64,000 bases of DNA from JALZUV01 sp963837025 (GCA_963837025.1 CAWILT010000001.1:248001-312000); one strand, 5' to 3'. Positions 44,841 through 53,591 are shown, counted from the first letter of the stretch. Translations and numbers: made by a program. Notes: a model not told the origin generated them from the letters alone.

Positions 44841-46534
44841 GTCTATTACAAATACATGAGCCTGGACAAACCCCAGCACCGCATGCCAATGATATAAAGT
44901 ATGCTATTGGAATTGATTTAGGTACAACACACAGCGTGGTGTGCTATGTCGATACGCATGATGAAATTCAATTTATTGCCGATGCACAAGGAGATGTCTT
45001 ACACCCATCTGTAGTAGCATATAATGATGATATTACAGTTGGAAAAGCTGCAATGCTTACACCCAATGCAATCCATTCTATAAAACGCCAAATGGCCGAT
45101 AATGCCGGTGTAATGGTGGGCGATAGTAAAACTCCTGTTGAAATTTCGGCAGATATTCTAAGTCATTTGAAAAATTTAGCAGAAATTGAATTTGAATATG
45201 AAGTAACTCAAGCCGTAATTACCGTGCCTGCCTATTTTGATGATGCTGCACGCACTGCCACGCGTGATGCGGCTAGGCTGGCCGGATTAGAAGTGCTTCG
45301 CTTAGTCAATGAACCTACCGCCGCAGCGCTCGCCTATGGTCTTGATGCCCAAGCTGAAGGTATCTATGCCATATATGATTTAGGTGGCGGCACATTCGAC
45401 ATTTCCATTCTGCGTATGCAAAAAGGCGTATTTCAGGTGCTCTCAACCCATGGTGATGTTGCATTAGGCGGCGATGATTTTGATGCAGCAATTGCACAAA
45501 AACTTTCTGTCTCTAAAACTAAAGCACGCGCAATTAAAGAGAGTCTTTCCATTACATCAAACGCGCATGGGCTGAATATATCCGAATTTGAATCCCTTAT
45601 AGAACCCTTAATTTCCAAAACGATTTCGGGCTGCGAACAAGCTGTAAGCGATGCAAAATTGAATTTGAGTGATATTAAAGGTGTAGTAATGGTAGGCGGA
45701 TCTACGCGCGTGCCAGCAGTACAGCAAGCGGTAGCAAATTATTTTGGCACGCGCCCACTTACTAATATCGATCCCGATAAAGTAGTGGCAATGGGCGCAG
45801 GCCTGCAAGCTAAAGCACTAACCCAAGGCAGCGATACATTATTGCTAGATGTTACTCCACTATCGCTTGGGCTAGAAACGATGGGCGGTTTAGTAGAAAA
45901 AGTAATTCACCGTAACAGCCCCATCCCTGTTTCAGCAAAGCAAGAATTTACTACTTATCAAGATGGCCAAACCGCTATGCTTATTCATGTTCTGCAAGGC
46001 GAGCGTGAGATGGTGGATCAATGCCGATCATTGGCTAAATTTACATTAAATAATATTCCGCCCATGGCCGCAGGTTTAGCCCGCATTGACGTCACCTTTA
46101 CGGTTGATGCGGATGGTTTATTAAGCGTGAGCGCTAAAGAACAAACTACAGGCACCCATCAAACGATTGAAGTGAAACCAAGCTATGGTATGGCTCCTGA
46201 ACAGATTGAGAAAATGCTCTATGATTCAATGCAACATGCGCGCGCCGATATTGGTTTGCGTCTGTTAGTTGAAGCAAAGGTTGAAGCAGAGCGCTTAATT
46301 TACGACCTAAATCTTGCCATTAAAAATTCAAATGATTTATTAACAGATTCTGAAAAAGCCGAACTCGATGATGCGATTAGTGCATTACAATCCACATTAA
46401 ATGCTGACAATCGTGATGCGATTGATGCGGCGCATAAACAATTAGGGCAGCGCGCGCACCCTTTCGCGCAAAGAAGAATGGACAGTGCAATAGGCAATGC
46501 GCTAAAACACAAAAAAATTGATGAGTTAGGATAA
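44837..46534 (+). CDS. hscA: Fe-S chaperone HscA (Hsp70)
   Basis: HscA uses ATP to release clusters from IscU, by recognising LPPVK. The 565-residue protein has IGIDLGTTHSVVCYVDTHD, AVITVPAYFDDAARTATRDA, LVNEPTAAALAYGLDAQ, YDLGGGTFDISILRMQ, and VVMVGGSTRVPAVQQ. Compared with E. coli HscA it is some 50 residues short: between GGDDFD and the later LISKTISGC helix there are about 50 residues, against about 90-100 in the DnaK of this window, so subdomain IIB is trimmed. The substrate domain (LLLDVTPLSLGLETMGG) and a short lid are present. Confidence 0.95.
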   Translation: MSLLQIHEPGQTPAPHANDIKYAIGIDLGTTHSVVCYVDTHDEIQFIADAQGDVLHPSVVAYNDDITVGKAAMLTPNAIHSIKRQMADNAGVMVGDSKTPVEISADILSHLKNLAEIEFEYEVTQAVITVPAYFDDAARTATRDAARLAGLEVLRLVNEPTAAALAYGLDAQAEGIYAIYDLGGGTFDISILRMQKGVFQVLSTHGDVALGGDDFDAAIAQKLSVSKTKARAIKESLSITSNAHGLNISEFESLIEPLISKTISGCEQAVSDAKLNLSDIKGVVMVGGSTRVPAVQQAVANYFGTRPLTNIDPDKVVAMGAGLQAKALTQGSDTLLLDVTPLSLGLETMGGLVEKVIHRNSPIPVSAKQEFTTYQDGQTAMLIHVLQGEREMVDQCRSLAKFTLNNIPPMAAGLARIDVTFTVDADGLLSVSAKEQTTGTHQTIEVKPSYGMAPEQIEKMLYDSMQHARADIGLRLLVEAKVEAERLIYDLNLAIKNSNDLLTDSEKAELDDAISALQSTLNADNRDAIDAAHKQLGQRAHPFAQRRMDSAIGNALKHKKIDELG

Positions 46535-46538
46535 GAAA

Positions 46539-46871
46539 ATGCCCAAAGTTACCTTCATATTAAGTGATGATACGGAAAAAACGATAGATGCCCCTAATGG
46601 CCAATCGGTTTTGGAAGTGGCACATCACAACCAAATTCCGCTAGAAGGCGCCTGTGAAGGCTCGCTGGCTTGCTCAACTTGCCATGTAATTGTGGATGAT
46701 GCTTTTTTCGATGAGCTAAAAGAACCAACCGAAGATGAAGAAGATATGCTTGACTTAGCCTTCGGTTTGACTGAAACTTCACGTTTAGGTTGTCAAATCA
46801 TCATGTCAGATGCGCTAGATGGCTTACGCGTAAAAATCCCCAGTGGCACACGAAATATGCAGGTATCTTAA
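46539..46871 (+). CDS. fdx: [2Fe-2S] ferredoxin of the ISC system
   Basis: The adrenodoxin-type ferredoxin that gives electrons for cluster assembly. The 110-residue protein has the four ligand Cys: GACEGSLACSTCHVIVDDAF (C-x5-C-x2-C) and ETSRLGCQIIMSDAL. The acidic partner-binding helix (DELKEPTEDEEDMLDLAFG) is present. It is five bases after hscA and is the last standard isc gene here. Confidence 0.97.
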   Translation: MPKVTFILSDDTEKTIDAPNGQSVLEVAHHNQIPLEGACEGSLACSTCHVIVDDAFFDELKEPTEDEEDMLDLAFGLTETSRLGCQIIMSDALDGLRVKIPSGTRNMQVS

Positions 46872-46873
46872 AT

Positions 46874-47242
46874 ATGAAAAAACTTACACTCCTTTCCTTA
46901 CCCTTAATACTGGCCGCTTGTGCCACTACCCCCTACGCATTAGATGTGCACGCAACGGATGGCGCATCTTACAGCGCAAAAGGCACTGTAATTTCAGTTG
47001 AACAAGATGGCGATTTTGTTTTGGAAACCCAAGGCAAGATGCTTTTCGTGGATGTAGAAAAAGGCACCCCGAGCGTAGAGCTTGGGGACAGACTTATCGT
47101 TTCAGGCGAAATTGATAACGATGATGAAAGCGAAGCTCCTGAGTTAGATGCAAAACAGATTGAAGAATGGTCACACGGTCATGAAACCCACGGGCATGAT
47201 GGGCATGATCCGCATTCTGAACATCCGCATCACAGCAAATAA
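46874..47242 (+). CDS. Lipoprotein with OB-fold-like core and His-rich tail
   Basis: The start at 46874, two bases after the fdx stop, gives a lipoprotein signal (MKKLTLLSLPLILAACATTP, lipobox L-A-A-C). The core (KGTVISVEQDGDFVLE, KMLFVDVEKG, ELGDRLIVSGEID) reads as a five-strand barrel similar to the BOF/YgiW type. The 25-residue tail holds nine His with Asp and Glu (HGHETHGHDGHDPHSEHPHH), a likely metal-binding region. It is probably co-transcribed with the isc genes, which would fit periplasmic metal handling, but this is inference. Confidence 0.8.
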   Translation: MKKLTLLSLPLILAACATTPYALDVHATDGASYSAKGTVISVEQDGDFVLETQGKMLFVDVEKGTPSVELGDRLIVSGEIDNDDESEAPELDAKQIEEWSHGHETHGHDGHDPHSEHPHHSK

Positions 47243-47932
47243 TTAGGCTGGCACGTCAATTAATAAAATTTCGCAATCGCTATTTGCGTGCAAATTAATT
47301 ATTTCTTCGTTGGTAATTTCAGCCCCATCACCTTTGTTGAAAAGTATATCATTCACACTGATTTGCCCTTTTGAAACGAGAAGATAAGCTTGCTGCTTAA
47401 TGTGATGCGTTAAGCGTGTGTTCTTTCGCAAGTTTCCCCCGTAAATCCATGCATCTTGGTTGATAAATAGCGGGGCTTTGCCATCACCTGAAACGAGCAA
47501 GGCCAGCGCATCACGTGTTTCGCTTTTAGGGAACGCGTGGCTATCCCATGCGGGCTTAACGGAAAGTTTTTTGGGTTCAATCCATAGCTGATAGATGTTG
47601 GTAGTAGTTTCTTCATCATTATATTCGGAGTGATAAATACCCGTTCCAGCACTCATAACCTGCACATCGCCACTTTGGGTTTTGCCAGTATTACCCTTGT
47701 CATCACGGTGCGAAATAGCGCCTTCGCGCACAAAGGTAATAATCTCCATATCGCGGTGAGCATGCTTACCAAATCCCTTTTTAGCCGCAATTAAATCATC
47801 ATTTATCACGCGCAATTTACCAAACCCCATGCGCAAAGGATCATAATAATTAGCAAAACTAAAATGATGCCTAGCATCCAGCCAGCCATGGTTTGCATGG
47901 CCTAACTTTTCATAGCGAATCGGCTTAATCAT
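47243..47932 (-). CDS. Pirin-family protein
   Basis: A 229-residue bicupin. The N-terminal cupin has the metal ligands in HAHRDMEIITFVREG (two His and Glu) and GTGIYHSEYND, then LWIEP. Pirins bind Fe(II); some act as quercetinases or transcription cofactors. DARHHFSFANYYDP is the conserved N-terminal strand. It overlaps the PPK2 gene by eight bases and is probably co-transcribed with it. Confidence 0.93.
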   Translation of the reverse strand: MIKPIRYEKLGHANHGWLDARHHFSFANYYDPLRMGFGKLRVINDDLIAAKKGFGKHAHRDMEIITFVREGAISHRDDKGNTGKTQSGDVQVMSAGTGIYHSEYNDEETTTNIYQLWIEPKKLSVKPAWDSHAFPKSETRDALALLVSGDGKAPLFINQDAWIYGGNLRKNTRLTHHIKQQAYLLVSKGQISVNDILFNKGDGAEITNEEIINLHANSDCEILLIDVPA

Positions 47933-48773
47933 GCTCTAAATCGTTTCGAATAGCTTTAAGTTCTGCAACACGTTGCTCGCTTTGATGGGGGTAGTGCATA
48001 TCAAGCTCGCCAAAAGCATCGCATAATGTTTGTGCTATCAGTAATCGCGCATTCTTTTTATCATCCGCGGGGATGATGTTCCAGGGTGCGTGTGCGGTAC
48101 TGGTTGCTCCAATCGCTTGCCCGTAAGCGGTTTGGTAATTATCCCAATAGCCGCGCTCTTGAATGTCAAATTTGCTAAACTTCCAGTTTTTATGGCTATT
48201 ATCAATACGCGAAAGGAAACGTCTTTTCTGTTCATCTTTCGAAAGGTGCAAAAAGAATTTCACAATTTTAGTGCCGTTACGCGCTAGATGCTTTTCAAAA
48301 TCATTGATTGATTCATAGCGTTCTTGCCAAATGGATTCGGTGATTAATTCAGGCGGTATATTGTGCGCTTTTAAAATTGCTTGATGCACTTTAACTACCA
48401 GCACTTCTTCATAATAGCTGCGGTTGAAAACTCCAAGCCTTCCGCGCTCTGGCAGCGCTTTTGTTGTGCGCCATAAAAAGTCATGGTCTAGCTCTTCATC
48501 GCTGGGTTTCTTGAAACTAAAAACTTGCACGCCTTGAGGATTGATTCCCGAAAAAACATGCCGAATTGCGCCATCTTTACCTGCAGCATCCATCGCCTGA
48601 AATATAACTAATACCGAGTAGCGATCATGCGCATATAGAAGCTGCTGATACTCTGCCAGCGTATCAATTTTCTGCCGTAACATTGTTTTATATTCATTTT
48701 TTGATGAATATATTGGTTCAATATTAGTTTTGAAATTAGCCAAATCTATCGGTGTTTTGGAATTTATTTTCAT
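47925..48773 (-). CDS. ppk2: Polyphosphate kinase 2 (PPK2 family)
   Basis: PPK2 enzymes transfer phosphate between polyphosphate and nucleotides. The 282-residue protein is a one-domain PPK2: Walker A-like FQAMDAAGKDGAIRHVFSG, the lid HDFLWRTTKALPERGRLGVF, the second motif NRSYYEEVLVVKVH, and KFFLHLSKDEQKRRFLSRID. Size and motifs fit the ADP/AMP-using class I-III group; a subclass cannot be fixed by eye. Its start is 129 bp from the divergent unknown gene at 48903. Confidence 0.94.
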   Translation of the reverse strand: MKINSKTPIDLANFKTNIEPIYSSKNEYKTMLRQKIDTLAEYQQLLYAHDRYSVLVIFQAMDAAGKDGAIRHVFSGINPQGVQVFSFKKPSDEELDHDFLWRTTKALPERGRLGVFNRSYYEEVLVVKVHQAILKAHNIPPELITESIWQERYESINDFEKHLARNGTKIVKFFLHLSKDEQKRRFLSRIDNSHKNWKFSKFDIQERGYWDNYQTAYGQAIGATSTAHAPWNIIPADDKKNARLLIAQTLCDAFGELDMHYPHQSEQRVAELKAIRNDLEHD

Positions 48774-48902
48774 AAATTATTGTGCGCAATTTTCAAAAAA
48801 TTGCAAGTATTTGGCTGCCTGTCCCAATTTAATACAGCGGGTGTTAAAACTATCCCAATCCAAATTGTTTATACCTAGTCTAAACAGACCAGAGAGAAAA
48901 TT

Positions 48903-50165
48903 ATGGATAAAAATAATCAATTAGAAAGTGAGAATCTAGAGTTTTTGGCATTACCCCCTCAACATAAACTAGATGCCGATGAATTTTATGCACTAGATAG
49001 TGATGGCAGCACTGAGGGAGTAATCAGCTCCGGCAGCTTAGGTTATGCAAGCTTACAGGCCTCGCAAACCGATGCTGTGTTTAATTATACAGCGCAAATT
49101 GCCTATAGTGTAAGCGAACCCATGCTGACTGAAATGCCAATCGCAAAATCAACTTATTCTACGTATTATGAATCTGCGGCTGTAACAGCATCATCAGTGT
49201 CGCCAACTAAATTAGATTTTGGAGTTCAAAACTCACCGCAAAATATAACTGATAAAATAGGCTCAGATTCAATAAACTCACCAAATATAAGCCAACAAAC
49301 ATTAAATAACGCAAATGCAAATACTAATGCGCTAGCTGAAATAACCAGTGCTAGCACTAGTTTTGGCAACTCATCTTTCTTAAATCCTCAAGCTAGCAAT
49401 AGCTTTGTTACCAATGAAGATAATTCAATGGGTGATACCATTAAAAATATCAATATAGAGCAAAATAACACCCTAAATATTGAACAAATTTTTCAGCAAA
49501 TTGAAAATTTTGGGGATGTTATAAATACATTAAACCAAACGCTGATAACAATCACTCAAAATACAACGCAAAATATTTACAACACGACTGATTTAACACA
49601 AATTAATCAAATCATTATCGACAATATTTATCTTGTTAATAATCAAATTAATATATTGAATAATTGGGTCAATAATTTCAGCTCTAATTATGGTGGTGAG
49701 GGTCTTACATTAGATCTATCAGTATTATTTGATCTTGATATTTTGAACGTCACCAATATAGATTTTGATACAGTAATTTCCTTAACCCAGAATAATTATT
49801 TAACTGAGAATTTTGAATTTATTGTAGACGGTAAATTTAATCTTAACTTGCCAATAGAACAAATTATTAACGTTACTTATTCAGCATTTGATATAATTAA
49901 AACAGAGCTTCTTAATGAAATCACGAATATTAATCTTTTCCATTCTGACACTAACGAAAATGATACTGATTTAGTAGTTTTAGCTGACATTGATCTACCA
50001 CCTATTTTAGATGTAGATATCGATAAGGAAGTTAATCTCGATATTGTCGAGCAGTTATGCTCCCACAGCATAAGCTATATGTGTATGAATCTAGGTTGCA
50101 AGAGAACGATGTCGAAACTAAAGGCATGGTCAGCTCTGGTAGTCTTGTTATACAAGATCACATAA
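48903..50165 (+). CDS. Asn/Thr-rich unknown protein, possibly frameshifted at its 3' end
   Basis: Not recognised. The 420-residue product is acidic, very rich in Asn, Ile, Thr and Gln, without signal peptide or membrane helix. The middle (residues 175-270) is a run of ENNTLNIEQIF-like and NIYLVNNQINILNNW-like helical segments. Residues 15-50 form a module LPPQHKL-x15-GVISSGSL. The last 35 residues (from CSHSISYMC) look unlike the rest; in the -1 frame from 50057 the same stretch encodes MLPQHKL-x15-GMVSSGSL with identical spacing. I infer that the reading frame has shifted near 50055 and the native protein ends at 50233. AGAGAGAAA precedes the ATG. Confidence 0.65.
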   Translation: MDKNNQLESENLEFLALPPQHKLDADEFYALDSDGSTEGVISSGSLGYASLQASQTDAVFNYTAQIAYSVSEPMLTEMPIAKSTYSTYYESAAVTASSVSPTKLDFGVQNSPQNITDKIGSDSINSPNISQQTLNNANANTNALAEITSASTSFGNSSFLNPQASNSFVTNEDNSMGDTIKNINIEQNNTLNIEQIFQQIENFGDVINTLNQTLITITQNTTQNIYNTTDLTQINQIIIDNIYLVNNQINILNNWVNNFSSNYGGEGLTLDLSVLFDLDILNVTNIDFDTVISLTQNNYLTENFEFIVDGKFNLNLPIEQIINVTYSAFDIIKTELLNEITNINLFHSDTNENDTDLVVLADIDLPPILDVDIDKEVNLDIVEQLCSHSISYMCMNLGCKRTMSKLKAWSALVVLLYKIT

Positions 50166-50233
50166 TACGCAAAATGTTTCAGCATTATCATAAACAGGGC
50201 AGGGTCAAATTTACAGAATTTCTAGCGGAATAA
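50057..50233 (+). pseudogene. Out-of-frame second copy of the terminal module
   Basis: Fifty-eight residues in the -1 frame of the preceding gene. They begin MLPQHKL and contain GMVSSGSL after 15 residues, matching LPPQHKL-x15-GVISSGSL at the start of the 48903 gene, then continue to FTEFLAE and a stop. There is no good ribosome site, so a frameshifted tail is more likely than a separate gene. No slippery heptamer is seen at the junction, which argues for an indel rather than programmed frameshifting. Confidence 0.6.
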
Positions 50234-50317
50234 AGAAACTAGCAAGATAATTGATAATATTGCGACCATTACAACTTAATGAATGAGTGAATTTCCGATA
50301 TTCTCACCAGCGCATTA

Positions 50318-51025
50318 CTAATCCATTGTAACTATAGTATTGCAATTATTAAAATTACCAGAGAAGGTAAGATCATAATTATTCTCACCACCTGGCGCCA
50401 AACAGCCTGCTGAATTCCTTGAAGTCAAAATAACCCTCCCAGTGTGTGGCTTCCCATCATCCATTTTAACATCAATGAAATATGTTGCCTCCTCTAATAA
50501 ATTGGCCGGCGCTAAGAAAATGAAAACATTATCTTCAATGATTCTTACTATTGCACCAGTATTATCTACTAGCCCAGCCCCTCCTTCTGCATATATAGGG
50601 TCGTCTAAGACTAATGGCGTAGGAAATCCTGAAGTAACACTTCGTTCGTAATTACCTTCAACTAATTCGGCGCGGGATAGATGGTCCCAAAAATAGTACC
50701 ATTCATCATAATCTATAAGTCCATTACCATTCCCATCGCAAGAACTTTTAGGAGAACTAGTAGCATTATCGTAGTTAGTACCATTATCGTAGCAGCTAGG
50801 CCAATAAGAACTAGCATTTTTTAAGTCGGCTGGAACTGCATTATATTTTAATTTAAAAGTTTTCACAGCTAGCTTATATTTATTAATATCTGAAACAGCT
50901 CCATTATATTCTGCAGCACGAATTAAATCCGATCCAGCAGTTATCCCTCCTATAATCAATCCAATAATTACCAATACAATTGATAATTCAAGAAGAGTAA
51001 AACCTTGTTGCATTTGTCTATCCAT
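50318..51025 (-). CDS. Type IV prepilin-like protein with EF-hand-like loop
   Basis: A 235-residue protein with an eight-residue leader MDRQMQQG followed by FTLLELSIVLVIIGLIIGGI (Glu at +5), the prepilin peptidase site. The start is set where GAGG lies eight bases upstream. The globular part has DGNGNGLIDYDE, a complete 12-residue EF-hand-type calcium loop, then FWDHLSRAELV. The paralogue at 16172 has the same layout with a less complete loop. Calcium sites are known in type II secretion pseudopilins. No pilus assembly gene is near. The C-terminus has two Cys around GNFNNC and NSAGCLAPGG. Confidence 0.85.
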   Translation of the reverse strand: MDRQMQQGFTLLELSIVLVIIGLIIGGITAGSDLIRAAEYNGAVSDINKYKLAVKTFKLKYNAVPADLKNASSYWPSCYDNGTNYDNATSSPKSSCDGNGNGLIDYDEWYYFWDHLSRAELVEGNYERSVTSGFPTPLVLDDPIYAEGGAGLVDNTGAIVRIIEDNVFIFLAPANLLEEATYFIDVKMDDGKPHTGRVILTSRNSAGCLAPGGENNYDLTFSGNFNNCNTIVTMD

Positions 51026-51204
51026 ATTTATCCTCATCTCCAAGTAATGTTACTATAGGATCATTAACTAAAGGTTAATTTGCTGAGACTTGATTATTAT
51101 AAGCAGAAGTATTTAACTTACGATAAGTACTTCTACTTATATAAGATTGGGCAATTTGCCACAAACCTTCAACTGTAGATTAACAGGTGCCAGTATAGTG
51201 TTTC

Positions 51205-51240
51205 GGCTAAAAGCAGCGCAGCAGCTTTTAGCCTTTATTT
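51205..51240 (+). terminator. Rho-independent terminator or attenuator before the rimK-like gene
   Basis: GGCTAAAAGC (51205-51214) pairs perfectly with GCTTTTAGCC (51224-51233) around a nine-base loop, followed by TTTATTT. It reads rightward in the 306-bp gap between the prepilin start and the rimK-like gene, where no convincing coding sequence precedes it (a 63-codon TTG frame spans the hairpin and is discounted). It may end a short leader transcript or small RNA, or attenuate the downstream gene. Confidence 0.65.
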
Positions 51241-51349
51241 GCGAAGAATTCTTCTATAGCTTTAATAATCATATTGCGGCTGGCTTAAACTTAACGAATG
51301 TTCGTATTTATAAACCGCAGCAAAATAACCCTTACTGAATTGAGAAATC

Positions 51350-52264
51350 ATGAAAATCGGAATCCTATCACGTAATCCAAAGCTATACTCAACCAGAAGA
51401 CTTGTTGAAGCAGCCAAAGAGCGCGGGCATGAGGTGAAAGTGATTGATGTCTTGCGTTGCTATATGAAGATTACCTCTGATACCCCCACGGTTTATTACA
51501 AGTCGCGTGGTGTAAAAGAAAAGCTCGAATTTGATGCGGTTATTCCGCGCATCGGCGCTACCGTTACAAATTACGGAACGGCCGTATTGCGCCAATTTGA
51601 AGTAGGGAATGTCTATTCAATCAACGAATCCGTCGCCATTTCCCGCTCACGCGATAAACTTCGCGCACATCAACTATTCGCAAATAAGAATATTGGTATG
51701 CCAACCACGGGCTATGCAAGTCGAGCCGATGCCACCAGCGATCTTATTAAGTTTGTTGGCGGTGCCCCGTTAATCGTAAAAGTGTTAAGCAGCACACAAG
51801 GCAAGGGTGTTTTACTCGCTGAAACCGGAAAGGCAGCTGAAAGCCTCATCAACGCATTCAGAGACTTAAATACGGAATTTCTGGTGCAAGAATTTATTCG
51901 TGAGGCCAATGGTGCAGATATTCGTTGTTTTGTCATTGGCGATAAAGTAGTTGCCGCCATGCAGCGCAGCGCAAAGGAGGGTGAATTCCGTTCAAACTTA
52001 CATATGGGGGGTACTGCTACCGTTGTTAAGCTAAAGCCGGAAGAGCGCGCTTTGGCCGTAAAAGCCGCTAAAGCCCTGGGGTTAGATATGGCCGGCGTTG
52101 ACATCATCCGCTCCGCTCGCGGCGCATTAGTGCTTGAAGTAAATTCATCTCCAGGGCTTGAAGGCATTGAAACTGCATCTGGTAGAGATATCGCCGGCAG
52201 TATTATCGACTACATTGAAAAAGACAGCCAAAAAGGCCCCAACAAAATGACCCGCAAAGGTTAA
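51350..52264 (+). CDS. rimK: RimK-type ATP-grasp ligase
   Basis: RimK adds glutamate residues to the C-terminus of ribosomal protein S6 in E. coli; relatives modify other carboxylates. The 304-residue protein has the family N-terminus (MKIGILSRNPKLYSTRRLVE), DAVIPRIGATVTNYGTAVLR, and the ATP-grasp core with PLIVKVLSSTQGKGVLLAE, FIREANGADIRCFVIG, and the metal site GALVLEVNSSPGLEGIE. It has no RimB/RimA partner next to it. The gene is followed by the TSUP gene after 34 bp. Confidence 0.93.
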   Translation: MKIGILSRNPKLYSTRRLVEAAKERGHEVKVIDVLRCYMKITSDTPTVYYKSRGVKEKLEFDAVIPRIGATVTNYGTAVLRQFEVGNVYSINESVAISRSRDKLRAHQLFANKNIGMPTTGYASRADATSDLIKFVGGAPLIVKVLSSTQGKGVLLAETGKAAESLINAFRDLNTEFLVQEFIREANGADIRCFVIGDKVVAAMQRSAKEGEFRSNLHMGGTATVVKLKPEERALAVKAAKALGLDMAGVDIIRSARGALVLEVNSSPGLEGIETASGRDIAGSIIDYIEKDSQKGPNKMTRKG

Positions 52265-52298
52265 AATGCCGAATAAACTACTTTATTAAGATTGTGAT

Positions 52299-53069
52299 AT
52301 GTTATTGATCATAGCGAGTACTGCCTTCTTTGCTTCTATTTTAACATTCTATTCTGGCTTTGGTTTAGGCACATTACTTATGCCAGTAATTGCTATTTTC
52401 TTTTCGCTAACAACTGCAATTGCATTAACTGCGGTGGTGCATTTAGCAAATAATCTATTTAAGTTATTTATATTATGGCGTGAAGTTGACTGGCTAATTA
52501 CAACTAAATTTGGCATTCCCGCTTTGCTAGCTGCCATTCCTGGTGCATGGCTTTTAGCTAATCTAGCTAATGAAAAAGTCTTATTCACATATCAGCTTTT
52601 TAACTTAGACTTTATCATCACGCCTATAAAACTAACAATTGGCCTATTGCTAATTATTTTTGCGATAATCGAATGGTTCAGCATTGCAAGTCAGTTCAAT
52701 TTTACTAAAAAACATATGGTATGGGGTGGGGCACTAAGCGGTTTTTTCGGTGGCTTATCAGGCCATCAAGGCGCATTTCGCAGCGGTTTTTTGCTACATG
52801 CCAACCTTTCAGCACGTCAGTTTATAGCTACCAATGCGGTCATAGCATCCTTAGTTGATGTCATGCGATTAGTCATTTATGGACTAAATATTACGCTGAT
52901 TACAGCGAATATAGCGCCTTCATTAATCGCAACAACCACGATCGCGGCATTAGCAGGAGTTTTCATCGGCAAAATCTATATACAAAAAATAACCATCACC
53001 CTCATCCAAAAATTAGTAGCCATAATGCTACTTACAATAGGAATACTACTATCAGTGGGCGCCATCTAA
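52299..53069 (+). CDS. TSUP-family membrane transporter (TauE/SafE type)
   Basis: A 256-residue membrane protein with about eight hydrophobic helices. The family repeats show as FYSGFGLGTLLMPVIAIFF near the start and GALSGFFGGLSGHQGAFRSG in the second half. TSUP proteins export or import small organic or sulfur anions such as sulfite, sulfoacetate or thiosulfate; the substrate here is unknown. The gene ends seven bases before the integrated element's left repeat, so the element lies directly downstream of it. Confidence 0.88.
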   Translation: MLLIIASTAFFASILTFYSGFGLGTLLMPVIAIFFSLTTAIALTAVVHLANNLFKLFILWREVDWLITTKFGIPALLAAIPGAWLLANLANEKVLFTYQLFNLDFIITPIKLTIGLLLIIFAIIEWFSIASQFNFTKKHMVWGGALSGFFGGLSGHQGAFRSGFLLHANLSARQFIATNAVIASLVDVMRLVIYGLNITLITANIAPSLIATTTIAALAGVFIGKIYIQKITITLIQKLVAIMLLTIGILLSVGAI

Positions 53070-53076
53070 ACGAAAT

Positions 53077-53122
53077 TTGGTTGCGGGGGTAGGATTTGAA
53101 CCTACGACCTTCAGGTTATGAG
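53077..53122. repeat. Left attachment site: remnant of the tRNA-fMet 3' part
   Basis: Forty-six bases identical to 61686-61731, covering the CCA end, T arm, variable loop and anticodon region of tRNA-fMet read on the minus strand. Beyond base 53122 the sequences differ. There is no 5' half here, so it is not a functional tRNA. Confidence 0.9.
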
Positions 53123-53230
53123 TCCTGAGTTATTAAGTAAACAGGAAAGACCACAACAAACTATGGTAATAATAACAGGATCTTATGAAGATTTATGCTT
53201 CTTGAGTTGCTCTGATTTACTGTCACTTGT

Positions 53231-53278
53231 TACCCTTTAGTGCCCCATGAGTGCCCCATAACAAAACCTTAAAGGGTA
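53231..53278. repeat. Left inner repeats: TGCCCCAT pair inside a 9-bp inverted repeat
   Basis: TACCCTTTA (53231-53239) and TAAAGGGTA (53270-53278) enclose AGTGCCCCATGAGTGCCCCAT (two direct copies spaced by ten bases, 53239-53259). A closely similar double repeat lies at 61599-61619 just inside the other end. Placement suggests arm-type integrase sites. The rest of the 469-bp stretch from 53123 to 53591 shows only a short inverted repeat CAGAAACC/GGTTTCTG (53521-53528/53578-53585) just after the prim-pol gene, and no convincing gene. Confidence 0.6.
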
Positions 53279-53591
53279 CCACACTTTTTTGAAGAAATCT
53301 TCGCTTCATGCTTGTAGGAGAGAGGCAGGAAATGGCTAGGTCTAATTTTGAAAAAGCCGATACAGCATAATTACATTCAATGAGCGGATGGCCATATAAC
53401 TTTTTGTGCAGGGTATCTAATGACAGTGCAAGTTTCCAATTACACTACTCAGATTCTGATTAAGAGGTAGCTTCCTACGAATATGTTATCGTTAAGTTAT
53501 AGACACACATTGGAACAATTCAGAAACCAAACAAAGATATACTATTCTGTGACGCAGATAACCTCTAAATTTAAGCTGGTTTCTGTTTGGT

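Noticed and set aside
50050..50060. Programmed -1 frameshift in the Asn-rich gene
   Set aside because: No slippery heptamer or following stem-loop was seen at the junction; an indel is simpler.
51147..51338. 63-codon plus-strand frame before the rimK-like gene
   Set aside because: It starts with TTG without ribosome site and spans a strong terminator hairpin; composition is not protein-like.
53083..53140. Second tRNA-Met gene at the left end of the element
   Set aside because: Only the 3' part is present; the D arm and acceptor 5' strand are missing, so it is an att remnant.
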